NCBI GenBank assembly: GCA_025765615.1
Contig: JAIVFJ010000087.1
Span: forward strand, 62,001 to 126,000
Reading direction: 5' to 3'
From: Zopfochytrium polystomum
Taxonomy: Eukaryota > Chytridiomycota > Chytridiomycetes > Chytridiales > Chytridiaceae
DNA length: 64,000 nucleotides
Both the position numbers and the translations under genes were made by a program. Numbering within the stretch: position 1 is the first letter of the stretch; each line of letters begins with the position of its first letter. Shown here piece after piece: positions 1-11,637 of this stretch. The notes beneath the pieces were generated by a model. It made no database searches. It was not told the DNA's origin and saw only the letters and a list, made by a program, of their open reading frames with translations.

Positions 1-2
1 CA

Positions 3-395
3 GATCCAGGCACCGCTCGCAGCGCGCGGCAGGTCTTCCGGCTGCTAGATCTCCCCGCCGAGATCGTCTCGCGCATCGGGCTCTGCTGCCCGCACCGCCT
101 CGCCCTGCCGACCGAGTCCCTCAACCGCGCACTCCACACGCTCTTCTGGCTTCCGGTCCAGATCGCATCGCGCGCGTGGATCCGCTACGCGCGGCTGCCG
201 CAACCCCCGCAAGAACACGACGGCCTGTCGGCGCGACCCGCGCGCTGCTGGCGGAGGCGAAGCGCGGCGGCGTCGCCGTGCTGCAGGTCCTCCGTACCGA
301 TCGGCGCACAGGCAGCGATGAGCGCCGCGGCGGCCGCCGGGCGCGCCGACGTCCGCGCGATGCGCTACGCCGCGCTGCTGGAGGCCGCGCGGGGT
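3..395 (+). pseudogene. F-box-like N-terminal fragment of an ankyrin-type gene
   Basis: The frame that is open from base 3 reads through 'LLDLPAEIVSRIGL' and 'LALPTESLNRALHTLFWLP', the pattern of a fungal F-box helix preceding ankyrin-type repeats, and stops near 395. Part-way along, a different frame (about 245-290) carries the better repeat-like segment 'ALLAEAKRGGVAVLQVL', so the frame is broken at least once. The fragment leads towards the long ankyrin-like frame at 492-1536 and is probably the 5' part of the same gene, separated by frameshifts or an unrecognised intron. The same block recurs at about 1757-1925 in a decayed paralogue. If the F-box is functional, it would recruit substrates to an SCF ubiquitin ligase; that is family knowledge, not shown here. 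Confidence 0.5.
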
Positions 396-491
396 AGCGG
401 TCGCGACGGTGCTTCTAGGAGCCTTCGGCCCAAGTCTCTCTTGTCCGCGGCGCGGGGTTTGTCCGCGTGCTCCTCGCCCACAACCCTCATA

Positions 492-1536
492 GGAGTTAGA
501 TTCTCTTGGTGCGGCCGGGGAAGAATTCATCGACAAGTGGGAGCGCAGAACTAGTGTTGCTTTTGCGGATGAAGTATATACTTTGACTGGCCTTTCTCCC
601 ACGGCCTTTCTTGTCGCTGTGTCCACGAGAAGCGCCGGGCTCGTGCGACTGGTGCTGGAACGTGGATTTCACTCTGATACGGTCGTCAAGGAAGAACTTA
701 TCGATCTGATCAAGGAAGCGTTCTATTTAGACATTGCCCTCCTGCTGCTTGAGCATGGCATGTGGAACGACGTCACATTTCGGGAGTTACTCTTTCGAAG
801 CGCGTCCGCCGTGGGAAACTCGGAGCTCGTGCGTCACTTGCTCGTGCTGGGCGGACTCTCCGTAGATGATGTTGGGTTTGCCATTAAAGCACCGTCGAAA
901 AAAGGGTACTATTCCTGCGTGTTATGTTTGCTTGAGAATGGGGCACCACAAGAGGAGTTCCTATGCGCGGCCCTCGATCAAGCCGTTCGGAACAGTTTTG
1001 CAGAGATTGTCGTGCTTCTCTTTCGCGGACGGACTGTGACCGTGTCACCAGAGTCAGCGGACGTTCGTCGGCTGTACTTGGACTTTGACGCCTTTGAGCA
1101 TGCAGTTCAAAGTGGCGACTTGGATATGGTGAAGAAACTCCGACGGGGGGCGGTACCCACGGACTCTTCGAGATCGAATTATTCCGCGATTGCGTCCCGC
1201 TCACCAGATATGCTCGAGCTGATCCTGGACACGGTTCACGGGCAACTGCCGGATATGAAGCGCCCAGGCCTGATGATGACAGCCATTATATCCGGCGCGA
1301 ACACGCTGCGGGTTCTTCTCAAGCGCGCTGCAGCTATTGAAGTAGAAAACAGTGAGGAGGTTCAAGCGCTGAGGCGTGCAAGCTACGACAGCGTCAGGTT
1401 CTTGTTGTATAGAGGAGCGGACGCAATGGCGCAGGGAGGAATGGCGATGCTTGCGCTGAGGAATGTGCAAGGAGGCGGGGAATTCGTGGACGAATTAATC
1501 CAGTTGGGACTCGTAAGTCCGTCGTTCGCTGAGTAA
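492..1536 (+). CDS. Ankyrin-repeat-like protein
   Basis: Open frame of about 347 codons that starts after a stop near 490, with no obvious ATG near its beginning. It is best read as the 3' part of the F-box-like gene just upstream. It consists of roughly nine helical repeats of 25-35 residues of the type 'A..G..ELVRHLL..GG', 'ALLLLEHGM', 'FAEIVVLLFRG', 'DMVKKLRRGA', 'VRFLLYRGADAM', which are ankyrin-like. No transmembrane segment or catalytic motif is visible. The C terminus ('EFVDELIQLGLVSP') is repeated with changes at the end of the next locus (about 2250-2300), showing a tandem duplication. The role is unknown; protein-protein interaction is the family default. Confidence 0.6.
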
Positions 1537-1756
1537 ATGAACCTTGAATGGTAGCGGGGGAATCCCACAGTGGGTGGACATTATGCGAGTTAGCTGGCTT
1601 CCTGCAATTAAACTCGTTGAGTTCTTCATATTTGCGGTTTGTTTGTGCGGCTCATTCTTTTACTACAAAAAGCATCCTGCCGCAGCGTAGCGAACATGCT
1701 CGCCCATCCGCGCCAGCGCAGCCCGTCCCGACAAGGGGCCGCTGGCCTCAATCTCG

Positions 1757-2308
1757 CAGATGGACGCATCTTCCGTCTACAGGATCTCCCGCCGAGACCT
1801 CTCGCGTCGGGCTCCACTGACCGCACCGCCTCGCGCTGCCAACCGAGTCGCTCAACCGCCACCTCGCCGCTCTCTTCTCTCTCCCGACCCACATCGCATC
1901 GCGCGCGTGTATCCACTACGCACGACGGTGCGCAGTGGACAGCCGGCGTTGACCTGCGCGCTGCAGGCGGAGGCGACGCACGGGAACTTGGCGGTGCTGG
2001 AGCTGCTCCTGGACGCCACAGGCCGGAGGACCAAAAGGAAACGCTCCTAGTTGGAGCGGCGAAGGCTGGCAACCTGGACTTCTGGATATCGGTGCTTATG
2101 ATCAGGATCTGAAGAATAAGGCGCTGATCGAAGCGACGAGGAGGGGCGAGTTTGACAGCGCAAGGCCTGCTGTTGCGAAGGGGTGCGGACGCCATGGCGA
2201 ATGGCGCCGCAGCGCTGCTCGAGCTGAAACGACGTAGCGAGGAAGGGGAGGGGTTTGTGGACGAAATGATCCAGCACGGGCTCATTCCTCCTGTGCAAGC
2301 ATCTTAGT
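1757..2308 (+). pseudogene. Decayed tandem paralogue of the ankyrin/F-box gene
   Basis: The DNA aligns by eye with the gene immediately upstream. The F-box part ('CACCGCCTCGC.CTGCCAACCGAGTC') recurs around 1825-1925. The C-terminal part ('RRGADAMANGAAALLEL', 'EGFVDEMIQHGLIPP') recurs around 2175-2300, ending in TAG at 2308. The central repeats are mostly missing and the matching segments lie in different frames, so this looks like a shortened, frameshifted copy. It is about 0.6 kb against 1.5 kb for the neighbour, which suggests internal deletion after duplication. Confidence 0.6.
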
Positions 2309-2598
2309 TCATGTTTTTTAATAGGCTGTTATCTGAAAACATGAAGCACAAACTTTGTCCAAATTGCAAAGGTGCTTGCAAAATCGATGAAGAGAGCTGC
2401 GCGCGCGTGCGGCCATCCAAAAATGTGGACAGCTCCTTCTTCGACGTAAAGCCGTCGACCGTACATGTCCGTTCGGGTGATTTTTCGTTGTCTTGCTGCC
2501 TTTGCTCGCAGCACCTTGAAAGAGAAGCGCGGAGTGGGGTGAGGGGGAGAGGCCAAGTTTCGCTGCCCCGCGAAAAAGGAGGCACGGCGACAAATACA

Positions 2599-2606
2599 TA
2601 TAAAGG
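2599..2606 (+). promoter_or_regulatory. TATA box
   Basis: TATAAAGG lies 116 bp upstream of the ATG at 2722, in an otherwise A-rich, C-rich leader. Spacing and orientation fit a core promoter for the next gene. Confidence 0.5.
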
Positions 2607-2721
2607 AAACGGATCTCCGCCCTCCAGACCCGCTTTCTCCCCTCACACACTCACACAACCACACTTACAAACACGCAAAAGCAAGAGAGAGATAGATACA
2701 ACAGCGCAATAGAGAAAGAGG

Positions 2722-3795
2722 ATGCACGGCAAAGGAATCTCATTTCCTCGCACCCCACGCCCGCGCCAGCGCACCCAGCGACAGCCGCAAGCAGCCGGAT
2801 CTCGAAAGGACGGACGGTCGACCACCACCACCAGCACCACCACCAATATAGCAACCACCACCCGCTCCAACACGACACCCGCCATCGACCGCCGCTTCGC
2901 CGCCCTTCCCTCCGACCGGCTCCCCGCCTTCACCGCCGCGCTCTCCCTCTTCTCGCCGCTCGAATTCCTCGTCAGCCCCGCGCGGCGCCGGCGCGCCCAG
3001 CAGCCGCCACCGCCGCGCGAGTTCCCGCAGGCGACGCCCACAGCGCGGCACCTCTTCTCGCAGCACTGCCTCTCCTTCGCGGCGTTCCACCACGGCGCGG
3101 GGGTGTCGCATGCGGCGGCGGACGCCCTCGGGATGCCGGTGTGGGCGGCGGAGCGCGCGATGCACCGGCTGCACGTACTGCAGCGGGAGGCGGCGACGCG
3201 GGCGCGCGAGCTCGTGACGCAGGAGTGGAGGGGCGCGTGGTGGGAGGAGCCGGCGGCGGCGGAGGAGGGTCTGCGGCGGGCGGTCGCGGGGCTGGCGCGG
3301 GTTGCGGGGGAGGGGCCGTGGGCGCTGTTGTCTGAATCCGAGCTGTGCGAACTGAGCGACGACGGGGCCGCAGCAGTCATGGCCGGTGCCGACGCCGACG
3401 ACGGCGGGTGGCGGCTCTGGTACGACGGCGGTGGCCGTGAGGAGGAAGCCGGGTGGGTGGACCTGGAGGGTCCGTCGTCGGGGTGGAGCGCGGCAACGCG
3501 GGGGTTTGTGGTTGCGGTGGCGGACAAGGCGTGGATGGTGGAGGGCGGGGCGTATGCTAGCAACGAGGCTGCGGGGCGGGCGTATCTGCGGAATGCGCAC
3601 CGGCAGATGGCCCGCGCGACGGAGCGAAAAAAGTACCCTGGCTGCGGCGGTGGCGGTGGCGGTCAACCAGCGGCACGCGGTGCTGCAAGCACGGACGTGC
3701 GGTTTGTGCGCGAGGCCAGGAAGACGAACCGAAAGGGAAAGAGCTCCGAGGACGTGCTTCGCAGCTACTTGGACGAGCGGATGCTGGGGTTTTGA
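2722..3795 (+). CDS. Hypothetical protein, single exon, 357 aa
   Basis: The frame opens with ATG at 2722 and closes with TGA at 3793-3795, with strong G/C preference at third positions. The first ~60 residues are Thr/Arg/Gln-rich and probably disordered. Residues ~60-220 are predicted mostly helical, with Ala/Arg/Glu-rich stretches ('AADALGMPVWAAERAMHRL', 'REAATRARELVTQEW'). The middle has an acidic Gly-rich loop (~222-250). The C terminus is basic ('EARKTNRKGKSSEDVLRSY'). There is no signal peptide or membrane segment. I do not recognise a domain. The TATA box at 2599 supports transcription from this strand. It could be a lineage-specific nuclear protein, but nothing in the sequence proves a function. 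Confidence 0.55.
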   Translation: MHGKGISFPRTPRPRQRTQRQPQAAGSRKDGRSTTTTSTTTNIATTTRSNTTPAIDRRFAALPSDRLPAFTAALSLFSPLEFLVSPARRRRAQQPPPPREFPQATPTARHLFSQHCLSFAAFHHGAGVSHAAADALGMPVWAAERAMHRLHVLQREAATRARELVTQEWRGAWWEEPAAAEEGLRRAVAGLARVAGEGPWALLSESELCELSDDGAAAVMAGADADDGGWRLWYDGGGREEEAGWVDLEGPSSGWSAATRGFVVAVADKAWMVEGGAYASNEAAGRAYLRNAHRQMARATERKKYPGCGGGGGGQPAARGAASTDVRFVREARKTNRKGKSSEDVLRSYLDERMLGF

Positions 3796-5180
3796 ACAAA
3801 AAAATCTCATAACCGATAGTCGATTTTTTGAAGTCGGACTTGATGGCAAAAGAGAATAACAGTTGACCTCGAACTGCTCGTTTGGGAGTGTATTGCTTGG
3901 AATGTCCGTTTGATGCAAGCACTGCAGAGTGATTAAGTAAGCAAAGCAAAAGAAGGAAACCCATTCAAGTCTGATTCACTCGGGCCTGATTGTGGAACGG
4001 AGTCCTCTTTGCTAACGCCAAAGCACGAAGTAGCCCAAAGAACCTCCGCTTAGACTGATAACGCAAAATTGCGAATTTTGCGACGTCTAGATAGTGTGGG
4101 GGTGTTGCCAAATTTATGAGGGCAGCACAAGGGTCATTGGCTGTAAGTGAAAGAAACGGAGAGGATATAACATACCGCAATGGAAGCCAAGTGCCAGAGC
4201 GTTCACAATATTCATGAAGCTAGTATTAGTTGAGACTCCTTGCTGTGTGGTCGCTCGCGACATCGTACATGTACTTGGTTTGCTGCTCCACGACTCCTCG
4301 GAGTCCTCCAGTTCTCTTTCATTAATACTGTTGCTCCATGGAATCTCAGCTCATATCTTCTTGCCGCCGTCTACATGATCTCGGGAGGCACGGCGATAGT
4401 TTTTGGTTGGGGCATCAGACCCGCGATCGTCCGCAAAGAAAAAGAAAACACGAAAAATCGCTCTCGTCGAGCAAACCTTCTCTTTTGCTCGTTCGCAGAC
4501 TCGTTTTTTTTCCCCACTTTCCCATCTCTCGAGCATCGTGGCTCGGAAATTGAACAAAAGGACCGATGTGCAAAGAACGCGCACAAACGTCGAAACGAGA
4601 CTTTCCTTGATTTTTTTTTTTTTCAGAAGTTGTCAGCTGGGGCGGTGGCCTTGTGTGCGCGGAAATAGCATTTCCTCATTTTCAAATAATAAACAGATCT
4701 TTCGCGATGCCTGTTAAAGCCGTCGAGCTCCGATTGAGTAGAAGTCCGTCTGCATAGTGAAAAGTCAGTTAGGGATAACTGGCACTACCAATGTCACCCC
4801 CGCTCTGGATTCGAGAATTGCAAGAGATCAAACAGTAAATATGCCAGACCCAGGAGAAAAAAAAAAGAGAAAAAAAAAAAAAAACCAGCACAAAACCAAC
4901 ATGTTCAGGGAGACTGATATAAGAGAGAGAGCGGTTAAACTAGTCTGGTCAAAGTGTGATTTGTTGTTGAGGCCGAGTTATTAAAATTCCCCCCACCGAG
5001 GCAAGGACTCCAGTCCGGCTTGAAGGCTTGAAGCACCAAGAGGGAAAGAAGACACAGAACATATGCGAGGCCGCTGGGTTGGGCCATTTCATTCATATCA
5101 AAAAAAAAAGGACAACAGCGGGCCCACTATACGACTCACAACCCAGACGGAGGAGTAAAAGAGCGAGAGAGGGAGGCTGG

Positions 5181-5218
<38 letters not shown>

Positions 5219-5276
5219 GAGGACAGCAACGAAGGCCAACAACAACAACACCAACGACAACAACGACAACAACACT

Positions 5277-5308
<32 letters not shown>

Positions 5309-6041
5309 AAGGAGAGCAGGAAACAAGAAAACCGACCGCACTTGGAAGAAAGGAATACGCCCAGCAAAGGCAAATATTTAAAAAAAAAGCGGCTTGAAAA
5401 CGGGGTGTAGGAGGGCGGACAAGAGCGGAACGGGGAGAAGAAAAAAAAAGGAACGAAACAAAGTCAAGCACGAGCCGCCGACGAACTCGAAGAGGGGTCG
5501 GCAAAAGAGGGAAAGAAAATCGAGAGTGCACAAGGGGGGCCGGCGACGGCGGCATTCCCAGTTGGCATCGCAACAACAACAACAAACAACAAAAACAACA
5601 AAAACAACAAAGAACATTGGAGAGGAAGAAGAGAAAAATTGTGGAGCTGGGGGAGTTTTTCTGAAAATTGCAGAAAAAAAAACAAAAAATGGCTGTCAAG
5701 GGCGCGCGTCGGGTAGTTGTCGGGAGGTTTTGGTAGTGCTGTGATGGGGGTGTTTGTGTGCGTTACGTCATGGAGCAAAGAAAGACGTGGAACAGCGGAG
5801 AAGGAACAAAAAAAAAAAAAGACATGCTGAGATGGGTGGACAGAGGAATTGAGAAACGAAAGAGAAACAACCAAAACGAATCGCGGTATCTGTAGCGGAC
5901 GCCACCCACCACGGCGGCGGCGGAAGCGGCGGTGGGGGCCGGGAGACTCCCACCTGCCCTTCAGGTCTATGATTTCCGAAGAATACAATAAGAAAGGAAA
6001 GGGCAAGGCGAAGCGACATGGGAAATGGGTGGGGGTATCCT
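3796..6041. other. Intergenic, A-rich low-complexity DNA
   Basis: I see no credible gene. From 4840 onward the strand is purine/A-rich, with A tracts at 4859-4884, 5181-5215 (about 36 A) and 5803-5819, and an (AAC)n-type tract at 5237-5310. The open frames here are compositional artefacts. Part of it is presumably 3' flank of the two convergent genes around it. Confidence 0.6.
5181..5310. repeat. Poly(A) tract followed by (AAC)n microsatellite
   Basis: About 36 consecutive A, then a short spacer and about 70 bp built from AAC triplets. It could be a retrotransposed poly(A) relic or simple slippage; no adjacent retroelement is visible. Confidence 0.8.
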
Positions 6042-8884
6042 TCACAACGCAATAGCCGCTTGCGCTGCCGCGGCAGCCGCCATCACTGCCTTCGCCGTCA
6101 CGCTCGCCAAGGCCGCCGCCGAGCTCCTCTCCTCGGCCGCCGGCCTATGATTTTCCTTCTCCCTCGCGGCGCCCTTCGCCTTCTTCTCCTTCTCCTTCCC
6201 GGTCGTCTTCCTGGGCCTCACGCGCCCCTCGACCGCCGGTCCCTCGACCCCGGCGGCGCCCGCTTCGCCGCGCATGCGCGCCAGGTCGGCGCCGTGCACG
6301 TGCTCAAAGTGGTAACGGAGGCCGTTCAGCGACTTGTACCGCTTACCGCAGCCGACGACCGCGAGGCACGGGAACGGCTTGGCGTCGGGCCCGTTCTCGA
6401 GCTCGCGGAGGCGGCGCGCGGCGTCGGGAAGCAGCGGGATGGGCGCGGGGAGCGGCGTCGCGGCGGGGGTCGACAGTGCGGCTGCGGCGGTTGGTCCAGT
6501 AGCTGCTGCTGTGGTTGCTGCTGCTGGGGGTGCGGGGCACGACGGCGCGTCGTCGCAATGGTGGTCGTCGAGGTAGTCTTCGTCGACGCCGAGGCGCTCG
6601 GCGGCCTCCTTCTTTGCCTGGATCTCCTCGCGCTCAAACTCACGCGCAAACGCCAGAATCTCGGGCTCAAGCGGGACGCCCGCGCGAGCCGTCAGCGCGA
6701 CGCGGGCCGCCGACGCGACAGCGGCGCGGGTGGTGGCAAACGCGCGGGACGCGGCGCCAAAGTAGAGGCCGAGCTGCAGCAGGTCGCTCCCGTCGGCGTG
6801 CGTGTGCAGCAGGTGGTACTTGAGTCCGTTCGCATTGCGGTAGTAGCGGTGGCAGCACGGGCAAATGTACAGCTTGCCGTTTCCCGCCGAAGCCGCGTTG
6901 GTGCCGGCGGCGGCGGCACCGGCCGCGGTGGGGTCCTGAAGCGGCGCTGCGGGTCCAGGCGAGCCAGATACGGCTGGGCCGCCTTCTGCAGACTCTGCCA
7001 AGCCCTCGATACCTGGGTCGTTCACCGCTAGCCAGCCGAGTCTCAAGCGCTGTGGTGGTTCGCCCTCTCCAACTTTTGGTAGCCGCATCATCACCTGTTC
7101 CACGAGCGACAAACCCGCGTGTGCCGCAGTGGTGGTGGTGGGTGGCTCGGTTGGGGCGGCAGCTGGAGCGGACGAGGCGGCGTTGCGCGAACGCGAAGCG
7201 CGGGAGCGGGATGTTGCAGGCACGTCAGCTCTTGACCGCTCAGTCTTCCGTGACGCTGTCTTTTTCGCGGGAGCAGAGACGGCGGGTGATGGTGCAGGGG
7301 TGACTGGAGCGGCAAGCTGCAGTGATTCGAGCTGGGAGGGTTGAAGCTGATTTTCAATGCCGGTCATCCCATCCAGAGATGCTAAACTGCTGAAGTCCAG
7401 AAAGCTCTCCTCCACAGCTGGCAGTTTCGTCGCAGGCCGCGCGCGCGCCGCTGCCAGCTGCAGCGGCGTTGGCAGACCTTGATCCATGAATAGCGCATCG
7501 CCGAGCGCGAGTTTTGCATCAAGGGCCTTTGCCGTGGTGTGACCGAGCAGGGTGGACATTGATGGTGGGAACAAAGTCTCCCCTGCGTCTGACGTGACCG
7601 GGCTGGTTGGCCGTCCGCCAATTCGAAGCTTTTTCGTGGCGCGGACCAGTCCTTCCGCGGAAGGCGCAGTTGGTGGGAATGATCCTTCGGTCGATGGATA
7701 GCGCGTTGCCGCCCACCGCGATTGCGAAGTAGACAGTGTGTTGGCCGATAAAATCGCAGATGTCCGGTAAGAGTCTGTCCGCGGCTCGAACGGAACCTTT
7801 TCCCTCCGTATTCGGCCCGACGTTCGGGGAGTGGCGCGAGGAGACGGAACCTGCTTCTGGTTCAAGTGCGCCGACGAAAAGAAAGCGCTGGGAATCGGCG
7901 TCTGCAATGGAGTGCCAGAACCGTCGCTCTCCAAGTCCAACATAAACTCGAACGGGTCGGCAACCGACTCTCCCGACCACGCCGTCGGGGGCGACACTGC
8001 GGACGTTGAAGGCGAATCCGACGCGGAGGGGGAGGGCGAGGCGGGAGACACGGCATTGTTGTCGCGGTAAATGTCGGCGAGTGATACGGATGCTACCGGG
8101 GGAGGGCAAAAGTAGTTGTCCAGGTCGAGGGCTTCGATCAGGTCGAGCGGGAAGCCCGGCTCGGCGGCTGCGGAGGCTCGGCCGGCTTCGGTCAGGCCGT
8201 CGACCAGGAGCTGCATGTCTTCCAGGTCAATGCCGAGGTCTATGGAGCCTGCCGACAGGGTTGCATAGTCCCCCGCCGCCGCCCCCGCTGCTGCTGCTGC
8301 TGCGGCGGCGGCCGAGTCGATCAGCATCATGTCGTCCAGGTCCTTGTCGAGGTTGAAGCGCTCTCCGGATCTGGCGCCCAGCAAGGAGGCCAGCGAGAGC
8401 ACCTGATCGGAAGGCTGCACGAGTGGGTTGGCTGAAGCCACATCATCCAAAACGCTGCATGACGTGTTGTCGTTGTTGTTGTTGTTGTAGTTGTTGTTGT
8501 TGTTATTGATTGAAAAAAGAACACCGAATGGCAAGGTGATCGCGGAAAAGGCAATGGGCGATTGGATCGGGATTTTAATGTGGAGAATTTTTTTTTTTTT
8601 TTTTTTTTTTTTCAGGTGTTGGTTGTGGGGGAAGCATGGTGAAAACTTGGATCGAGTGGAACACTCCAAAGGGAGGCAGACAGACAGACAGAGAATGGTT
8701 TTTGGGTGGGCGGAAAAGAGAAAGAGGGGAAATTGTCCGAACCTGTCCATGTCAAAAGTGTCCTCGTCGCCCTCCGCCTCCACGGGCACAACAATCTGCG
8801 AGAGGCCTGCTCCTGCGCGTCCAACGAGATCGGCCCTCTCCTGCTGCTGCAGCTGATACTGTTGCGCGAAACTGCTACTGTCAC

Positions 8885-8918
<34 letters not shown>

Positions 8919-10277
8919 CTCCTCCGCTGCCTCAATAATGCTGTCCAGAAAGCTCTTTGGGTACGCCGGGAGGGTGGTCCCCGCCGTCATTCCCGCGACT
9001 GCAGCCTCCACAGTCGCTGCAGACGCCGCCGAGGCCGCCGCGGCAGCGGGCGACATCGCGGTCGCGGCCTCAAGAGCGGCGGCGGCGGCGGAGTCCGCGA
9101 CGGCCGTCGCTGCAGCTTCGCTCGTGACGTCGCCGCTTGCAGGGCCTCCTGCCGCCAAGTGTCGCTCCTCGAGGTGGCGCACGAGGGCGTGCAGGTCTCG
9201 GTGGACCGTCCCGCAGCACAAAAAGTCTCGACAGAACTCGCGCTCGAGCTGCGAGTCGTGATGGTGCTGGTGCTGGTGAGTGGACGGTATCGCCGCTGAG
9301 CTGCTGGTGGGGGTGGAGATCGAGGACGCGGCTATAGCTGAGGACAGGGTCGACGCGGACGCGGAGACGGAGACGGAATGTGGCGGATGGGAGTGGCGCG
9401 ATGATGAGCCAGAGGCCGCAGCCCCGCGGGAAGGTGATGGTGAAGCTAGTTGGGACAGCGAGGAGGGGAGTCGGTCGAGAATAGTGGAGGCGGTCGTGGC
9501 TGGGGACAAAGTAGACGGTGTCGCCATTGCCGCGTTTAGCCATCTATCGAGAACATGGTGAGAACAAAAAAAAAAAAGAAAACGTCACGATCAGTTGCTT
9601 CGGATCGGACAAGGGGGGGAAAAACACCGTCAAGCCCGCACGCACCTGTTCCCTGACAATAGCTTTGACGAGCGAGGCAACTCGATGGGAGAGAGGCTGC
9701 GGGTTCAAGGGGCAACAGGAATGTGAGAACAAGGTTTTTGCAAGACGCGACGTTGCTGACGATAGGGGTACCTGGTGAAGCTGAGGGAGTGGGATGCGCC
9801 CCGCTTGAGGGGGTTCTTGGAATCAGAACGGGAGGTGGGGATGCTTATCGGCGTGCTCGGCACGGCGGCGGAGGACAAAGGGTGGCTGCTGACGGTGGAG
9901 GAGGAAGGGGTGGAGATGGAGATGGCTGGCAAAGCAGGCGTGGCAGCTGCGTGCGAGGTGGGTGCAGACACTGGTGTGGAGGCTGCGGTGGATGGTATCG
10001 CGATGGCTGCTGACGCGGAGGTCGCAGAAGACGCGGTGGGCACGTTGCCAGAGACTGAAGAAGCCTGCGTGGCAGCAGCTGAGGTGGTGGTGGCAGCAGA
10101 AGTTGTGGTGGTGGCAGTCGCGGTGGTGGTGGCAGTGGCGCCTGAGGAAGACGACGTGGATCGATCTGAGGAGCGGACGGCGACGACGGCGACTGGGGCC
10201 GCGGCGGCCGAGGTCGCGGCGGACGAGCCGACGGCGGCGGCGGCGGCGGCGGCTGCGGACGAGATGGTGCGGAACAT
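6042..10277 (-). CDS. Sfp1-type split C2H2 zinc-finger transcription factor
   Basis: Three exons on the minus strand: 10277-9772, 9543-8743 and 8454-6042. The introns (9771-9544, 228 nt; 8742-8455, 288 nt) have GT-AG ends and keep the frame, giving 1239 aa. The N terminus is Ala/Ser/Thr-rich. At about residues 273-297 is an atypical finger ('FCRDFLCCG...LVRHLEERH') resembling the N-terminal finger of fungal Sfp1-like proteins. Near the C terminus are two C2H2 fingers, about 967-990 ('CPCCHRYYRNANGLKYHLLHTH') and 1132-1156 ('GCGKRYKSLNGLRYHFEHVH'), separated by ~140 residues. This is the 'split finger' layout, and the second finger carries the Sfp1/JAZF1 signature. In yeast, Sfp1 activates ribosomal-protein and ribosome-biogenesis genes downstream of TOR; transfer of that role here is inference. 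Long Ser, Ala and Gln tracts are partly microsatellite-encoded. Confidence 0.82.
8455..8742 (-). other. Intron 2 of the Sfp1-like gene
   Basis: Donor GTTCGG, acceptor TGCAG. The 288 nt contain an A tract and an (AAC)n tract on the minus strand. The length is a multiple of three and has no in-frame stop, so retention would add 96 residues of low-complexity, Asn- and Lys-rich sequence. Alternative acceptor TTCAG at 8432 would break the frame, so 8455 is preferred. Confidence 0.65.
9544..9771 (-). other. Intron 1 of the Sfp1-like gene
   Basis: Donor GTACCC and acceptor GATAG. Joining the flanking frames gives '...SFTRWLNAAMATPS...' with phase conserved (506 nt before, one base completing the split codon). 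The ATG at 9527 could serve as a downstream start if exon 1 were not used. Confidence 0.65.
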
Positions 10278-10399
10278 TTTGTCTGTCTGCCTGTCTCCTG
10301 TCTCTGCTTAATTGTCGGCGACTTTTTTTTTTTCCCCCCCGTTCGTCCTTTCTTTCTTTCTTTTTTTTCTTTGCGAATTTTGATATTCTCTCACTCTGA

Positions 10400-10456
<57 letters not shown>

Positions 10457-11595
10457 TCTCTCTCTGTCTGGTTGTTTTCTGTCTCACACTGTGCCGGCTT
10501 CCGGCGCCGATTCATGTTTGTTTCGCCGCGTGGAAACAAAAGAAATCCGTCTCCCAAACAACTCAATTTGCATCTGAAAATTCATCCCGACTTTTCCCGA
10601 CGTACCTTGACCCCTGCCCGGAATGACCCGTCACTGGCCCGAAGCAAAGGGGCAGAGACAGGAGTGAGTCAGAATGCATGCTGCGATGCTCAACTCAACT
10701 CAGCTCAATGCAATCGAATCCTCCTCCGTTGGCGGTTTCATTGAGAGTTGAACCCGTCCGTCCTTGTGACAGGGGAAGAATGGATTAACCCAGACCCAAC
10801 AGGAAAAACGTGTTGGCCGCTTATTTCTTTCTTTCTTTCGACGGATGCAGCTTCGCCGCAAAAACAAACACACTGATTGTTTGCTGTGCCAATCAACAAA
10901 TAACGTTTACAATGGATCAGCCTCACACGCACATTCGGATAAAGTTGTCATGGGAGAAAAAAAGTGGGAATCGCAATCGGGCTTGAAAACGATCTGTCTT
11001 TTTTATAAAAAAAAAAATAAAAGAAAAAGAAAGCTTACCCAATCATATCCAAACAAACTCTCGGAATCGAAACGAACGATCAGAGGTCAATGGCAGTTCG
11101 CATGGCGTGCTTTCCCGTGTTTTTTTTTTTTCCTGTGGTTTCTTCCGCTACAATTTACCTCAGCTCCGGCGCCGAGGCGGACGACCCCGCGTGCCTTTCA
11201 CGAGTGAATGATACACTGTGTGGGCAAAAGCCGCTCCCACTTTCCTTTGTTCTTGGACGAACGACAACTCGTTTTGCTAAACAGTTTTTGGGGTAAACTT
11301 CAATTCGCTTGTGTGATGGACCGCGGGCGTGGACACTGCCCGCGAGCGCGCAGCAGCCTGCCTCCCCAGCTCCCCCTTTCAAACACTGAGTGCGGGCATC
11401 GACCGTCTCCTTCCTCGCTTGGGACATCCAATTGGCCGCAAACTTGTCTTGTGGCGTCGCCGCGACGGGTCAGAGTTGCTTGTAATGAATTGGCCAATGA
11501 ACAAACGTCAGCGTGTCTGCAACAGTGGGGGAACGCGGTTTGAGAGCAATGAGATGAAGAAAAAGCACCAATCAATGCGCGTTCAGCTGGGGCTC

Positions 11596-11637
<42 letters not shown>

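Noticed and set aside
5028..5381. Open frames over the poly(A) and (AAC)n tracts
   Set aside because: Encode only Lys/Asn homopolymers; compositional artefacts.
8432..8742. Alternative acceptor TTCAG for Sfp1-like intron 2
   Set aside because: Gives a 311-nt intron that breaks the downstream frame; the TGCAG at 8455 keeps it.
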